NCBI RefSeq assembly: GCF_009857475.1
Contig: NZ_WWCJ01000031.1
Span: 1-51,780 of the forward strand
DNA length: 51,780 nt
Source of the DNA: Pseudoduganella guangdongensis
GTDB lineage: Bacteria; Pseudomonadota; Gammaproteobacteria; Burkholderiales; Burkholderiaceae_D
Direction: 5' to 3'
Position 1 is the stretch's first letter; every line of letters begins with the position of its first letter. Of this stretch, positions 1 to 8,138 are shown one piece after another. The position numbers and the translations under genes were made by a program. The notes beneath the pieces are model-generated. The model saw only the letters and a program-made list of their open reading frames with translations, did not search any database and was not told where the DNA came from.

Positions 1-1360
1 CGCTGCGCTGCGCCAGGTTGCGCACCTCGGACGCCACCACCGCAAAGCCGCGCCCCTGTTCGCCCGCGCGCGCCGCTTCCACCGCCGCGTTCAGGGCCAA
101 CACGCCCAGCGGCGCCGCCAGCACCAGGCTGGCCGCCCACTGGCGCAGGAAGCGCCGCAGCGCGCCACCCGGCAGCACCGCCGTCATCGCATCGGCCCCG
201 TTCTGCCAGTCGCGCGGCGCGATACCGCACACCACCACGCCCCAGCAGGCAACGCCCGCCATCATCACGCCGGCCAGCGCCGCGCCGCCGGAAAACAGCG
301 CCGCCAAGCCGATGCCGGCCAAGGCCAGGGCGGCCGCCGGCGCCATCGCCAGCACCAGCGCCACTTCCGCCAGCACCTCGCCCGCAAAACCGGGCACCCG
401 CATCGCCAGCGCCGGCAACGGGCGCAGCAGCCAGCCCACCGGCCGCAGGACGCGGTCCGCCAGCAGCAGCAAGCGGTTGCGGCGCGCCGAGCGCTGGCGC
501 ACGCGGTCCGGCGCATAGCGGTGGAAGAACAGCGCCGCCGGCAGCAGCAACAGCAGCGACAAGGCCATGGTCGCGCCGCGCAGGGCCACGGCGCGCCCGG
601 TCCACAGCAGCTCCGGCATCAGGATCGGCGCCAGCGCCTTGTCAAAGCCATTCCGGCCCAGGCTGAAATTATTGGTCCCGTAATGCTCGCCCAGCGTGGT
701 CAGCGCCACCGACAAGCCGGAGAAATCAAACAGCATGGGCCAGGTCGTGCCCGGGTTTTCCATCACCCCGACCAGCGCCCCGAGCTGCAGGCACCACAGG
801 AAAAAGAACAGCACATCGCCGCGCTTGCCCACCAGCGGGCCGACATTATCGAACAGCACCGCGCAGGCCGCGCAATAGCTCACCAGCGGCAGCAGCATCA
901 GCGCATAGGTTTGCAGGTAGAGCAGCAACTGCAGCGGCCCCTCGCCGCGCAGGGCGTGCAAGGCCAGCGTCGAACACAGGTAGGCCAGCACCACCAGCAG
1001 CAGGTACGCCACCCCGCCCAGCCAGCGGCCCGCCGACAGCAAGCCGTTGCCGGCGCCGGTCGCGCCGATCACCGCCCCCATGCCGCTCTCCAGGTCCTGC
1101 GCCGTGCGCCCGCGCAGCAGGTAGAAGCCGGCCAGTCCGATCAGCATGCCCGCGATATGCGCGCTGCCAAAGGCCAGCGCCTGGCTGCTGTACAGCACCC
1201 GCTGGTGCTCGATCACCATCAGGGTAACGCCGTCGGCCGGATCGGCGATCGCCAGCCAGCACAAGCCCACCGCCGCCAACAGCACCACCAGCGTCGAAAA
1301 ACGCCGCATGCGCAGCCGCATTTCGTTCAGCGCGATCACGCGCAAGGCATGCCAGGTCAT
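1..1360 (-). CDS. ABC-2 type transporter permease, 3' end cut and joined in frame to a chemoreceptor motif
   Basis: The frame is open from ATG at 1360 to the window edge (453 codons). Residues 1 to about 420 form a polytopic membrane protein with many hydrophobic segments. Its ATG overlaps the stop of the ATPase gene (ATGA), so it is the membrane half of that exporter. Its substrate is unknown. The last ~33 codons, below about position 100, are a different protein: they read LNAAVEAARAGEQGRGF followed by VVASEVRNLAQRS, the highly conserved hairpin of methyl-accepting chemotaxis proteins. The segment before it (SLVLAAPLGVLA) is permease-like and lacks the usual chemoreceptor helix upstream of that motif. 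The switch is in frame and abrupt. I take the permease call as solid and the chimeric tail as a probable misassembly, though a real fusion is not excluded. Confidence 0.8.
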   Translation of the reverse strand, partial: MTWHALRVIALNEMRLRMRRFSTLVVLLAAVGLCWLAIADPADGVTLMVIEHQRVLYSSQALAFGSAHIAGMLIGLAGFYLLRGRTAQDLESGMGAVIGATGAGNGLLSAGRWLGGVAYLLLVVLAYLCSTLALHALRGEGPLQLLLYLQTYALMLLPLVSYCAACAVLFDNVGPLVGKRGDVLFFFLWCLQLGALVGVMENPGTTWPMLFDFSGLSVALTTLGEHYGTNNFSLGRNGFDKALAPILMPELLWTGRAVALRGATMALSLLLLLPAALFFHRYAPDRVRQRSARRNRLLLLADRVLRPVGWLLRPLPALAMRVPGFAGEVLAEVALVLAMAPAAALALAGIGLAALFSGGAALAGVMMAGVACWGVVVCGIAPRDWQNGADAMTAVLPGGALRRFLRQWAASLVLAAPLGVLALNAAVEAARAGEQGRGFAVVASEVRNLAQRS

Positions 1361-2220
1361 GCCGCCTCCGCCAGCGCATAGCGCTGCGCCATCAAGGCTT
1401 CCTCCAGGCTCGGCTCCACCGCCAGCGCGCCGGCGAACGGCAAGCCGGGGTGCGCCACGCGCAGCTGCACCAGCGCGCCCTGGCGCTGCGCCTGCAGCAC
1501 ATGCACCCGGCTGCGCAGCGCTTCGTATTGCGCCGCATCCACGCTGGCCTGCCACACCTGGCCGCGCGCCCGCTGCAGGATCTCGTCCGGCGTTTCCAGC
1601 GCCACCAGGCGCCCCTTGCGCATGATCGCCAGCTGGCCGGCGATGCTCTCCACGTCCGGCACGATATGGGTGGACACGATCACCAGCTTGCCGAAGCCCA
1701 GCTCCGACAGCAGGCGGCGGAAGCGCAGGCGCTCCTCGGGGTCAAGGCCGGCGGTCGGCTCGTCCACGATCAGGATATCCGGGTCGTTCAGCAAAGCCTG
1801 CGCGATGCCCAGGCGGCGCCGCATGCCGCCCGAGAAGGACGCCGCCGGCCGCGCCGCATGCTCGGCCAGGTTGACCAGTTCCAGCAGGTGGCGGATGCGC
1901 GCCGCATCGCGCACGCCCTTCAGCGCCGCGAAGTACTGCATGCACTCCAGCGCCGACAGGTTGGGATAGACGCCGAACTCCTGCGGCAGGAAGCCCAGGC
2001 GACGGCGCATGGCGTCGGGCTGGCGCACGATGTCCACGCCGTCGAACAGGATGCTGCCTGCGCTGGGGCGCGCCAGCGTGGCCACCAGCTGCATCAGGGT
2101 GGTCTTGCCGGCACCGTTGTGGCCGACCAGCCCCACCACCCCGGTACCCAGCGTCAACGACACGTCATCCACCGCCTTCAGGTCGCGGTAGGCCTTGCAG
2201 ACATTGCGCAGCTCAAGCAT
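1357..2220 (-). CDS. ABC transporter ATP-binding protein
   Basis: This 287-residue protein is the nucleotide-binding subunit of an ABC-2 exporter at the inner membrane. Walker A is GHNGAGKTT (about residues 33-41), the signature is SFSGGM, and Walker B is DILIVDEPTAGLD, followed by the switch histidine in IVSTH. The 'GLDPEER' and 'GFLPQEFGVYP' stretches are typical of the CcmA/NosF-like subgroup. I chose ATG 2220 (MLELRNV) because GGGGAAGA lies just upstream. The frame stays open farther upstream, but that stretch has no ABC-like sequence and runs antisense to the start of the cyclase gene. Its stop overlaps the permease start by four bases, so the two are translationally coupled. Confidence 0.93.
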   Translation of the reverse strand: MLELRNVCKAYRDLKAVDDVSLTLGTGVVGLVGHNGAGKTTLMQLVATLARPSAGSILFDGVDIVRQPDAMRRRLGFLPQEFGVYPNLSALECMQYFAALKGVRDAARIRHLLELVNLAEHAARPAASFSGGMRRRLGIAQALLNDPDILIVDEPTAGLDPEERLRFRRLLSELGFGKLVIVSTHIVPDVESIAGQLAIMRKGRLVALETPDEILQRARGQVWQASVDAAQYEALRSRVHVLQAQRQGALVQLRVAHPGLPFAGALAVEPSLEEALMAQRYALAEAA

Positions 2221-2330
2221 TGTTCTTCCCCGGTTGGTATTGGATAGCGCGACTATAGCGGCGCCCGGAAGCGCGCACAGCCAGGCTGCGACGAATGGTC
2301 GATTTCGGCGGATGAGTTGTAATAATGAGC

Positions 2331-2358
2331 AACTAGTTACACTAGTGGAATTTCCACT
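2331..2358. promoter_or_regulatory. palindrome cluster between the divergent ABC and GGDEF genes
   Basis: AACTAGTT (2331-2338) is a perfect 8-base palindrome. AGTGGAA/TTCCACT (2344-2350 and 2352-2358) is a perfect inverted repeat around one T. They sit in the short AT-richer stretch between two divergent genes, where an operator would be expected. No matching regulator gene is adjacent, so the role is a guess. Confidence 0.3.
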
Positions 2359-2434
2359 TGCATTTTCCCCACAGTTAGCACCGTTTCCCCGCAAATAGTC
2401 AGTCCCCATGCGGCTTTCCCGCCTGCAACAGGAA

Positions 2435-2440
2435 TATAAT
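2435..2440 (+). promoter_or_regulatory. -10 element TATAAT of the diguanylate cyclase gene
   Basis: A perfect TATAAT lies 39 bases upstream of the preferred GTG start at 2480. No convincing -35 is seen at 17 bases. If it is used, transcription begins near 2447, which excludes the upstream ATG at 2408 as the start. Confidence 0.45.
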
Positions 2441-2479
2441 GGGTCGCACCTCACGCTCATGCGACACTCAAGGACCCAA

Positions 2480-4588
2480 GTGCCAGGCTTTCCGGTTTCG
2501 ACCTTTACCAAGCGCCTCCACCAGCTGGTTGGCGCCTGCCTGCTTGCGTCCGTGTGCACCCTGGCCCCGGCCCAGGCGCCGTCGCCTTCCCCGCTGGATC
2601 AGGACATCGCCCAGATCCGCGAGCAGGTGCGCTTTGTGCCGGAACAAGCGCTGGTCCAGCTGCAGCAGATGGAGCCGCAGGCGCGCAGCGCGCCAGCCCA
2701 GACGCGCGCCGAATTCCTGTCCCAGCTGGCCCTGACCCATCGCAGCCTGGGTAAATTCGACAGCGCGCTGGCACTGGCGGACGAACTGCATGCCTACGGC
2801 CTGGCGCAGGACAACAAGATCATCATCGCCAAGGGCCTGCTCACCAAAGCCTATGTGCGCTCCGCGATGAACGAACGCCAGCTGTCGCATGAGCTGGCGT
2901 TTGAAGCGGAGAAGCTGGCCAACACCGCCGGCGACCTGGTGCTGCGCGTGCAGGCCACCATCACCGCCGGCCAGAGCTACGCCGAGCAAGGCAACTACCC
3001 GGTCGCGCTGAACCGCCTGCAGTCCGCCGTGGACCTGGCGCATCAGGTGGGCAGCGACAAGGTGCCGCTGGCGAGCGCCCTGAACGCCCTCACCCTGCTC
3101 TACACGCAAATGCGCGAGTACGACAAGGCCTGGGAAGCGCTGGCGGAGACCTTCGAAGTGTCGGAAGCGCTGAATTCGCCCGGCCGCATGTCGATCGCCA
3201 ACAACACCGAATACGGCCTGGCCATCGATACGCGCCAGTACAAGCGCGCCATGCGCGCCCTGCTCAACAACCTGGAGCTGACGCGCAAGATCGGCGCCAA
3301 GCGCATGATCGCCACCACGCTGGTGAACCTGTCCGACATCAACCTGAAGCTGCACGAGTTCACGACCGCGCTGCGCTTTGCCAACGAAGCCGCCGCCGCC
3401 GCGCGCGAGGCCCGCGACGACAGCATCGAGGCGACCTCGCGCATCAACGCCGGCCAGGCCTATATGGGCACCGGCAAGGTCGCCGAAGGCAAAAAATCCT
3501 TCGCGCTCGGCATGGCGTATTTCGAAAAGACCGGCGACAAGCCGGAGCTGCAAGCCCTGCTCACCGAGTACGGCCAGGCGCTGGAGCGCGTGGGCGACTT
3601 CCAGGGCGCGGTGGAAGCCTACCACCGCGAACGCGCCATCTCGAACGAGTTGTTCGAAGCCCAGCGCAAGAAAGCCATGTGGGAGCTGCAGGAAAAGTAC
3701 GACACCGAGAAGAAGAAGCGCCAGATCGAATCGCTCTCGCACGAGAACGACGTCAAGAGCGCCGAGCTCACTGCGCGCCGCCTGCAGCAGCGCATCTGGT
3801 GGCTGCTGGCGGTGGTGTTCGCGCTGGCCGCCGTGATTGTCGGCCTGCTGTACCGCAAGGTGCGCCAGGCCAACGCCCAGCTGGAGGTGAAGAACCTGGA
3901 GCTGAAGGCGCAGTCCTCGCTCGACCCGTTAACTTCGCTCTACAACCGGCGCCACTTCCAGGAATACATGCGCACGCATAACCAGGTGGAGCGGCGCGGC
4001 GCCAACGGCGAGGACATCGTCGGCGCCCTGTTCCTGATGGACGTCGACCACTTCAAGCACGTCAACGACACCTACGGCCACGCCGCCGGCGACGCCGTGC
4101 TGAAGATGATCGCGGAAAGCCTGCGCGTGGCGCTGCGCGAGACCGACATGATCGTGCGCTGGGGCGGCGAGGAATTCCTGGCCTTCCTGCCGGCCATCCC
4201 GCGCAACGGCGTGGATGAAATCGCGCGCCGCATCCTGCACAGCATTTCGTCGCAGCCGGTGCCGTTCCAGGACCATATGATCCACGTCAACGTGTCGGTC
4301 GGCTTCGCGCCCTTCCCGCTGGCGCCGGGCGGCACGCCGCTGCCGTGGGAACGCGCGGTCAACCTGGTGGACATGGCGCTCTACCTGGCCAAGGCCCACG
4401 GCCGCAACCGCGCCTACGGGGTGCGCGGCTTTGAGAACTTTGAACAGACCTCGATGGAAGCCATCGAGCAGAACCTGGAACAGGCCTGGCGCGCCGGCTT
4501 TGTCGACCTGACCCTGGTGCTGGGCGGCGCGCCCGATGAACCGCCGCCCTCCAACGTGGTGCCGCTCAAATCCAAGTCGGGCAATTGA
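2480..4588 (+). CDS. TPR-sensor diguanylate cyclase (GGDEF)
   Basis: This membrane protein of about 702 residues makes c-di-GMP. Residues 1-33 are a signal peptide ending LAPAQA. A long helical region (about 40-410) has the spacing and residues of tetratricopeptide repeats and would lie in the periplasm. A charged coiled coil, one membrane segment (about 439-459, IWWLLAVVFALAAVIVGLL) and a cytoplasmic GGDEF domain follow. The active motif is GGEEF (about 562-566), with the inhibitory site RETD five residues before it, so product inhibition is likely intact. DPLTSLYNRR opens the domain. GTG 2480 is preferred: AAGGA lies five bases upstream and it gives a clean signal peptide, while the ATGs at 2408 and 2459 lie before or beside the likely transcription start. 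A similar layout occurs in periplasmic TPR-GGDEF proteins of other Proteobacteria. Confidence 0.9.
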   Translation: MPGFPVSTFTKRLHQLVGACLLASVCTLAPAQAPSPSPLDQDIAQIREQVRFVPEQALVQLQQMEPQARSAPAQTRAEFLSQLALTHRSLGKFDSALALADELHAYGLAQDNKIIIAKGLLTKAYVRSAMNERQLSHELAFEAEKLANTAGDLVLRVQATITAGQSYAEQGNYPVALNRLQSAVDLAHQVGSDKVPLASALNALTLLYTQMREYDKAWEALAETFEVSEALNSPGRMSIANNTEYGLAIDTRQYKRAMRALLNNLELTRKIGAKRMIATTLVNLSDINLKLHEFTTALRFANEAAAAAREARDDSIEATSRINAGQAYMGTGKVAEGKKSFALGMAYFEKTGDKPELQALLTEYGQALERVGDFQGAVEAYHRERAISNELFEAQRKKAMWELQEKYDTEKKKRQIESLSHENDVKSAELTARRLQQRIWWLLAVVFALAAVIVGLLYRKVRQANAQLEVKNLELKAQSSLDPLTSLYNRRHFQEYMRTHNQVERRGANGEDIVGALFLMDVDHFKHVNDTYGHAAGDAVLKMIAESLRVALRETDMIVRWGGEEFLAFLPAIPRNGVDEIARRILHSISSQPVPFQDHMIHVNVSVGFAPFPLAPGGTPLPWERAVNLVDMALYLAKAHGRNRAYGVRGFENFEQTSMEAIEQNLEQAWRAGFVDLTLVLGGAPDEPPPSNVVPLKSKSGN

Positions 4589-4607
4589 TCGGGAACTTGA
4601 GGGCGCG

Positions 4608-4901
4608 CTAGTCCTTGTCCTTGCGCGCCTCGCGCGCCGTTTCCTGGATATCCTTGCCCGCCTCCTCCACCTTTTCGCCGATCCTTTCGGTGGCCTGATT
4701 CAGTTTTTCACCGGCCTTCTGCGCGGCTGCATCGAGCTTTTCGCCGGCCTGCTCCAGCTTTTCGCCCGCCTTGACGGCGGCCTGGTCGATCTCGCGTCCC
4801 GCCTGTTCGGCCGGGCCGATGCGCTTGTCGTCCGGCTTCTGGCAGCCGCTCGCCGCGGCCAGCACCAGGCTGGCCAGCAGCACCGTCATCCTGCTTTTCA
4901 T
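4608..4901 (-). CDS. small lipoprotein with 11-residue LEA-like repeats
   Basis: 97 residues. A hydrophobic N-terminus ends in ASGC, so Cys20 is probably lipidated and the protein anchored in an envelope membrane. The rest is a charged, alanine-rich amphipathic helix without aromatic residues. AGEKL-like motifs begin at residues 45, 52, 63 and 74 (IGEKV), and the pattern continues at 85, giving an 11-residue period from 52 on. Eleven-residue periodicity is known from LEA group 3 and apolipoprotein-type helices. The start ATG 4901 has a strong AAGGAG upstream. It could be a desiccation- or envelope-stress protein, but that is inference from the repeat alone. Confidence 0.8.
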   Translation of the reverse strand: MKSRMTVLLASLVLAAASGCQKPDDKRIGPAEQAGREIDQAAVKAGEKLEQAGEKLDAAAQKAGEKLNQATERIGEKVEEAGKDIQETAREARKDKD

Positions 4902-4939
4902 ACTTTCTCCTTGTTGATACACATCGATAAAGTCCCGGG

Positions 4940-5221
4940 TTAGCGGCGGCCGATCAGGAAGGCGCCCGCCAGCGCCGCCAGGCCGAATACCAGCAAAGTG
5001 CTGGACAAGGCCAGGTTGAGGAATTTGGAAAGGTTCAGCACCCCGAGCGCGGCGCTGCCGAGGAAGAGCACGCCGAAGAAGCCCAGCCAGCCGGCCGTGC
5101 CGGCGGCCGCCATGTCGGCGCCCTGTTCGCGCGCGTGGCGTGCGAACAGCTGCCGCAAAGCGTTGGATGCCAGCAACAGCAAGACGAATGCGCCGCCGAC
5201 TGTGATCAAGCCGTCCTGCAT
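4940..5221 (-). CDS. small membrane protein of unknown function
   Basis: 93 residues with an N-terminal hydrophobic segment (about 6-18), a short charged loop (FARHAREQGADM), and two further membrane segments (about 44-60 and 74-90). The start ATG 5221 is preceded by GGGAGGGG. It lies 38 bases upstream of the lipoprotein gene on the same strand, so the two may be co-transcribed. I do not recognise a family. Confidence 0.7.
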   Translation of the reverse strand: MQDGLITVGGAFVLLLLASNALRQLFARHAREQGADMAAAGTAGWLGFFGVLFLGSAALGVLNLSKFLNLALSSTLLVFGLAALAGAFLIGRR

Positions 5222-5281
5222 TTGCCCCTCCCTCACGGCGCGCGGAAAGCGCGGCCCCGGGGCAAATGGTAGCACCGGTGC

Positions 5282-5737
5282 TTACTCGGCGACGATCTTT
5301 TTGGGCGGCGGCGGCGGGGCAAAGGCGACCGTGTCGCCGTCCGGCGCGCTGTCCTGCGCGTCCGAGAATTCCAGCCAGCGATCCAGGCTGGCGCGGCGGC
5401 GGATGCTGATGCCCTTGGTGCTGATATAGCCGATCTGTTCGAAGTTCTCCAGCTTGCACACCATCTTGGACGTGGTGGGCAGGTTGTCCAGCAGGCGGTC
5501 GTAGGCCTTGCGCGCCTTCTGCTCCCACTTGGCCAGGGTCGGCTCGTTGAAGCGGTTGCTCTCGTAGTAAATGGTCAAGGTGTGGTCATGGTTGCCAAAG
5601 CCGACCACCGCAGCGCCCTTGCGCACCAGGCTCAGGATATCTTCCTTGATATTGGCGGTAGGGACGAAAACGGCCGCGCGGCTGTCATCCTTATCGGGCC
5701 GCTGCAGCGGCAAATCCTGGCCAAACTGTATACCCAT
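5282..5737 (-). CDS. conserved-looking hypothetical protein
   Basis: 151 residues, no signal peptide or membrane segment. It has a mixed alpha/beta composition (VVGFGNHDHTLTIYYES, then a lysine/arginine-rich helix) and a proline-rich tail near the C-terminus (APPPPPKK). The start ATG 5737 has GGGGAG nearby, and the alternative ATG at 5752 has no ribosome site. It lies 60 bases before the small membrane protein gene on the same strand. Function not recognised. Confidence 0.7.
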   Translation of the reverse strand: MGIQFGQDLPLQRPDKDDSRAAVFVPTANIKEDILSLVRKGAAVVGFGNHDHTLTIYYESNRFNEPTLAKWEQKARKAYDRLLDNLPTTSKMVCKLENFEQIGYISTKGISIRRRASLDRWLEFSDAQDSAPDGDTVAFAPPPPPKKIVAE

Positions 5738-5844
5738 TGCTGCTCCCCGCACGATGGTGGGCCGGGTCCTGATAATGTTTCTCCCCGGCTATATTTGACC
5801 GATTCTACCTCGCCCCCCTTCCCGGTACAAGCGGCGCCACACCG

Positions 5845-5850
5845 TATAAT
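5845..5850 (+). promoter_or_regulatory. -10-like TATAAT upstream of the M29-like gene
   Basis: A perfect TATAAT 32 bases before ATG 5882. No good -35 at 16-18 bases. TTGACC at 5795-5800 is too far away to pair with it. Confidence 0.35.
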
Positions 5851-5881
5851 GCGCAGGCCCCATCCTCTTTATAGCTCCAAA

Positions 5882-6910
5882 ATGACGCCTTTTCCACCTG
5901 CCGCATGGGATTCCGCAGCCCGCCATGTGCGCGACCTGCTGACCCACGCCATCGAATACGCCCCGCCGCAACGGGCTTTGCTGGTTTTCGACCAGCGCAG
6001 CGCGCTGTCCGAAGTGCTGGCGGCGGCTTACCGCGCCGCCCTGCCGGCGGGCCGTTTCATCGACTTTGACACGGTGCAGCCGGAGCAGGTGCTTGCGGCA
6101 TTCGAGCAACTACAGCCGGGCGACCTGGTGGTGCTGGTGCAAACCACCAGCTTCCGCCTGAACGAATACCGCATCCGCATGGAGCTGTTCAAGCGCGGGT
6201 TGAAGGTGATCGAACATATGCATTTGTCGCGCATGCCGGGCGAGCAAGGCCTGGTCTATATCGACGCCCTGGCCTACGACCCGTCCTACTACCGCGGCGT
6301 GGGCCACGCGCTCAAGGCGCGCATCGACCGCGCCGGCGGCGGCGTGGTGGAAAGCGGCGGCGAGCGTCTGGTGTGGGCTTCTCCGTTTGAGGAAGCCAAG
6401 CTGAATATCGGCGACTACAGCGCCATGAAGAACGTGGGCGGCCTGTTCCCGATCGGCGAAGTCTTCACCGAGGCGCAGGACCTGGAAGCGGTCAACGGCC
6501 GCTGCAAGGTGTTCGTGTTCGGCGACACCACCTTCCACGTCAACCGCCCCGCCACTCCGATCACCATGATCGTGGAAAAAGGCCGCGTGGTCGGCGCGGA
6601 GAACAGCACGCCGGAGTTCGACAATATGCTGTCCATCATCCGCGCCCACGAGGGCGAGGTATGGGTGCGCGAGCTGGGCTTCGGCATGAACCGCGCCTTC
6701 TCGCGCGAACGCACGGTGGACGACATCGGCACCTACGAGCGCATGTGCGGCATCCACCTCTCGCTGGGCGCCAAACACGGCCAATACCAAAAGCCCCAGT
6801 TCAAGCGCAAAGACGCCCGCTACCACGTCGACGTCTTCGTCCAGACCGACGCCGTCTACCTTGACGACGATCAAATCTACCGCGATGGCGGCTGGGTGGC
6901 CGGGTACTAA
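5882..6910 (+). CDS. M29-like aminopeptidase / metal-dependent hydrolase-fold protein
   Basis: 342 residues, cytoplasmic. The central and C-terminal parts (VVGAENSTPEFDNML, EVWVRELGFGMNRAFS, a late GAKHGQYQ) resemble the aminopeptidase T / M29 fold, which also includes ring-cleaving NicX-type dioxygenases. Candidate metal ligands are the Glu and His residues in ELGFG and GAKHG and in HVDVFV. The N-terminal half (LLVFDQRSALSE, GDLVVLVQTTSFRLNEYRIR) has the alternating strand-helix pattern of the family's first domain. ATG 5882 has only a weak ribosome site, but the frame upstream has no protein-like sequence. It stands alone between divergent and convergent neighbours. The exact substrate cannot be read from sequence. 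Confidence 0.65.
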   Translation: MTPFPPAAWDSAARHVRDLLTHAIEYAPPQRALLVFDQRSALSEVLAAAYRAALPAGRFIDFDTVQPEQVLAAFEQLQPGDLVVLVQTTSFRLNEYRIRMELFKRGLKVIEHMHLSRMPGEQGLVYIDALAYDPSYYRGVGHALKARIDRAGGGVVESGGERLVWASPFEEAKLNIGDYSAMKNVGGLFPIGEVFTEAQDLEAVNGRCKVFVFGDTTFHVNRPATPITMIVEKGRVVGAENSTPEFDNMLSIIRAHEGEVWVRELGFGMNRAFSRERTVDDIGTYERMCGIHLSLGAKHGQYQKPQFKRKDARYHVDVFVQTDAVYLDDDQIYRDGGWVAGY

Positions 6911-6950
6911 CTTCAGCCCTTGCGTGCCAACACGTCGCCCGGCTCGGGCC

Positions 6951-8138
6951 TCAATCGGTTGAAGCGCGCTTCTGATTGACGTTTGCGCGGCGCGCAACAC
7001 TCCCGTTGGTCAGCGCGCGCAGGAGCCATTCCGCAGGGCCGTAAGTGTGGCGCTTGAGCCACCAGGCGCTGAGCGCCATTTGCGCAAAGTAGATGACGAA
7101 CACCAGGGCCATCACCGTCGCCGGCGCCAGCTTATCGCACAAGCGCAGGCCGTAGCCGGTGAACAGCAAAGCCAGAATCACCGACTGCATCAAGTAATTG
7201 GTCAATGCGATCTTGCCCATGGGCGCCAGCGCCGCCACCAGGCGCGCGCCGAAGCGGCCGTCGAACAGCATCAGCAAGCCCGCCACATAAGCGGCGGTGA
7301 GGAATGGCGCGGTAAGGAAGCTGAGCGCGGTGCCGAACATGATCATCGCCCCGCCCGGATCGTATTTGGACGCCGCGGCATACAGCGCGGCGCCCGCCAG
7401 CCCGACCGGCAAGCCCACCATCAACACGCGCGGCAGCAAATGGCGGAAGGCATCGACATGCGCAAACAGCTGCACGCTGCCGGCCGCCCGGCCAAGCAGG
7501 AACATGGCCAGCGCGCTCGGCCCCTGCGCCAACAGCAGCAAGGCTACAGTCGAAGGGAATTCGCCCGTAGTGAAAGCCCGCGTGGCGCGCCAGTCGCCAT
7601 GATAGGCAAGCAGCTTGGCCAGGGCCGGCTTGGCATCCGGCGCCATGCCCTCCGGCACAAGCAGCATCACCGCACCAATCCCCGCCAGCAGCAAGGCCGA
7701 CAACAGCACCAGCGCCAGCGCCGCGCGCACCGCCGCGCGCACCGATGCAGTCCACAGCACCAGCACAAAACTCAGCAAGCCATAGAGGTGCAGGATATCG
7801 CCATAAAACAGGAAGCAGCCGTGCAGCACGCCCAGCACCAGCAGGCCGCAAGCGCGCCGCAGCATGCGCGGGCGGAATGCGGCGCCGGCGCGTTCCGCCG
7901 CCGCCATCTGCAAGGTAAAGCTGTAGCCGAACAGGAATGAGAACAGCAGGTAAAACTTGGTCTCAAACAGCAGCGCCTCCACGCAGCGCACCGCCAGGTC
8001 CAGCGCTCCCGCGTAGCGCGGGTTGTTGATGCCGAGGCCAAAAAAGGGATCGGCGAAAGCCCAGATATTAACGGCCAGGATGCCCAGCAGCGCAAAGCCG
8101 CGCAAGGCATCGACATTCAGGAGGCGGTGTTGGTTCAT
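6951..8138 (-). CDS. DUF418 family membrane protein (second tandem copy)
   Basis: 395 residues with about ten hydrophobic segments. The N-terminus (LLNVDALRGFALLGILAVNIWAF) is the hallmark of YeiB/DUF418 proteins, related to the heparan-alpha-glucosaminide acyltransferase-like membrane fold. The C-terminal ALTNYLMQS and GYGL stretch, then KRHTYGPAEWLLR, is the DUF418 region proper. It starts at ATG 8138, overlapping the stop of the upstream paralogue by four bases (ATGA). The tail (ARRANVNQKRASTD) is short and basic. The biochemical role of the family is not established. Confidence 0.88.
   Translation of the reverse strand: MNQHRLLNVDALRGFALLGILAVNIWAFADPFFGLGINNPRYAGALDLAVRCVEALLFETKFYLLFSFLFGYSFTLQMAAAERAGAAFRPRMLRRACGLLVLGVLHGCFLFYGDILHLYGLLSFVLVLWTASVRAAVRAALALVLLSALLLAGIGAVMLLVPEGMAPDAKPALAKLLAYHGDWRATRAFTTGEFPSTVALLLLAQGPSALAMFLLGRAAGSVQLFAHVDAFRHLLPRVLMVGLPVGLAGAALYAAASKYDPGGAMIMFGTALSFLTAPFLTAAYVAGLLMLFDGRFGARLVAALAPMGKIALTNYLMQSVILALLFTGYGLRLCDKLAPATVMALVFVIYFAQMALSAWWLKRHTYGPAEWLLRALTNGSVARRANVNQKRASTD

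Noticed and set aside
2408..2479. Upstream ATG starts at 2408 and 2459 for the diguanylate cyclase
   Set aside because: Neither has a good ribosome site, and both lie upstream of or beside the perfect -10 box. GTG 2480 has AAGGA and opens the signal peptide.
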